A DNA stretch of 14,049 nucleotides from Rhodospirillales bacterium (lineage in GTDB: Bacteria; Pseudomonadota; Alphaproteobacteria; MPNO01; UBA2964), in NCBI GenBank assembly GCA_002727395.1, contig PBWY01000019.1:1-14049 (forward strand), in the 5' to 3' direction. Under the pieces are notes generated by a model. It was not told the origin of the DNA and searched no databases. It was given only the letters and a program-made list of their open reading frames with translations. Positions within the stretch are counted from its first letter, which is position 1; every line of letters starts with the position of its first letter. The position numbers were made by a program, and so were the translations under genes. Below are positions 13,904 to 14,049 of this stretch, in pieces.

Positions 13904-14049
13904 ATGAAAATTCTTGTCGCAGTAAAACGGGTAATAGATTACAACGTCAAAGTTCGTGTTAAAGGAGACAATAGCGGTGTTGAGTTAACCAATGTCAAAA
14001 TGTCTATGAATCCTTTTGACGAAATTGCTGTAGAGGAAGCAATTAGACT
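13904..14049 (+). CDS. etfB: Electron transfer flavoprotein beta subunit, N-terminal part (cut by window edge)
   Basis: The first 48 codons of EtfB. With EtfA it forms the soluble FAD/AMP heterodimer that carries electrons from acyl-CoA and other dehydrogenases to ETF-ubiquinone oxidoreductase. The reading MKILVAVKRVIDYNVKVRV is the canonical start of bacterial EtfB. The conserved MNPFDEIAVEEAIR segment follows at residues 35-48. A short GAG precedes the ATG. The rest of the gene, and presumably etfA, lies beyond the right edge. It fits with dsbB and coq7 in a ubiquinone-based respiratory host. Confidence 0.95.
   Translation, partial: MKILVAVKRVIDYNVKVRVKGDNSGVELTNVKMSMNPFDEIAVEEAIR

Overview
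The window looks like chromosomal DNA of an AT-rich alphaproteobacterium, plausibly a marine Rhodospirillales-type lineage. This is inferred from gene content (coq7 and dsbB together, a cytochrome c', a HIG1-domain protein just before etfB, a housekeeping HNH endonuclease, a DUF4743 Nudix hydrolase), from TTGAC-type promoters and from very compact gene packing. No taxonomic marker such as rRNA is present, so the assignment is tentative.

Layout. (1) 1-1303: the edge of what looks like a surface-polysaccharide region. A family 2 glycosyltransferase (minus, cut by the left edge) is divergent from a TylF-like methyltransferase. (2) 1316-1402: tRNA-Leu(CAA) on the minus strand with encoded CCA, at the border with core genes. 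(3) 1592-3306: a plus-strand run of YqaA/DedA-type membrane protein, dsbB and coq7 (envelope and ubiquinone functions). It converges on a cytochrome c' gene, and the two stop codons share a TTAA. (4) 4063-9422: a metabolic module. A UbiD-family prFMN decarboxylase (minus) is divergent from a three-subunit molybdenum hydroxylase (FAD, 2Fe-2S and Mo subunits, plus). The FAD subunit carries an in-frame TGA at the boundary of its two domains. The Mo subunit lacks the CO-dehydrogenase loop and has QYRAVGHP instead. An inverted repeat lies just upstream of the FAD-subunit gene. (5) 9472-10614: a DUF427 protein with an unrecognised C-terminal half, convergent with an HNH endonuclease. (6) 10812-13463: a VOC-family protein on plus, then a translationally coupled minus-strand operon running Nudix hydrolase, AlkA-like DNA glycosylase, alpha/beta esterase. 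(7) 13583-14049: a HIG1 membrane protein and the first 48 codons of etfB.

How the genes may work together. UbiD and the molybdenum hydroxylase could hydroxylate and decarboxylate an aromatic or heteroaromatic carboxylate. The substrate cannot be read from sequence, and no UbiX prenyltransferase, CoA ligase or transporter is in the window. dsbB, coq7, cytochrome c', HIG1 and etfB point to an aerobic, quinone-based respiratory chain. No rRNA, CRISPR array, transposase, phage gene or plasmid function was seen. No gene-free stretch exceeds about 230 bases.
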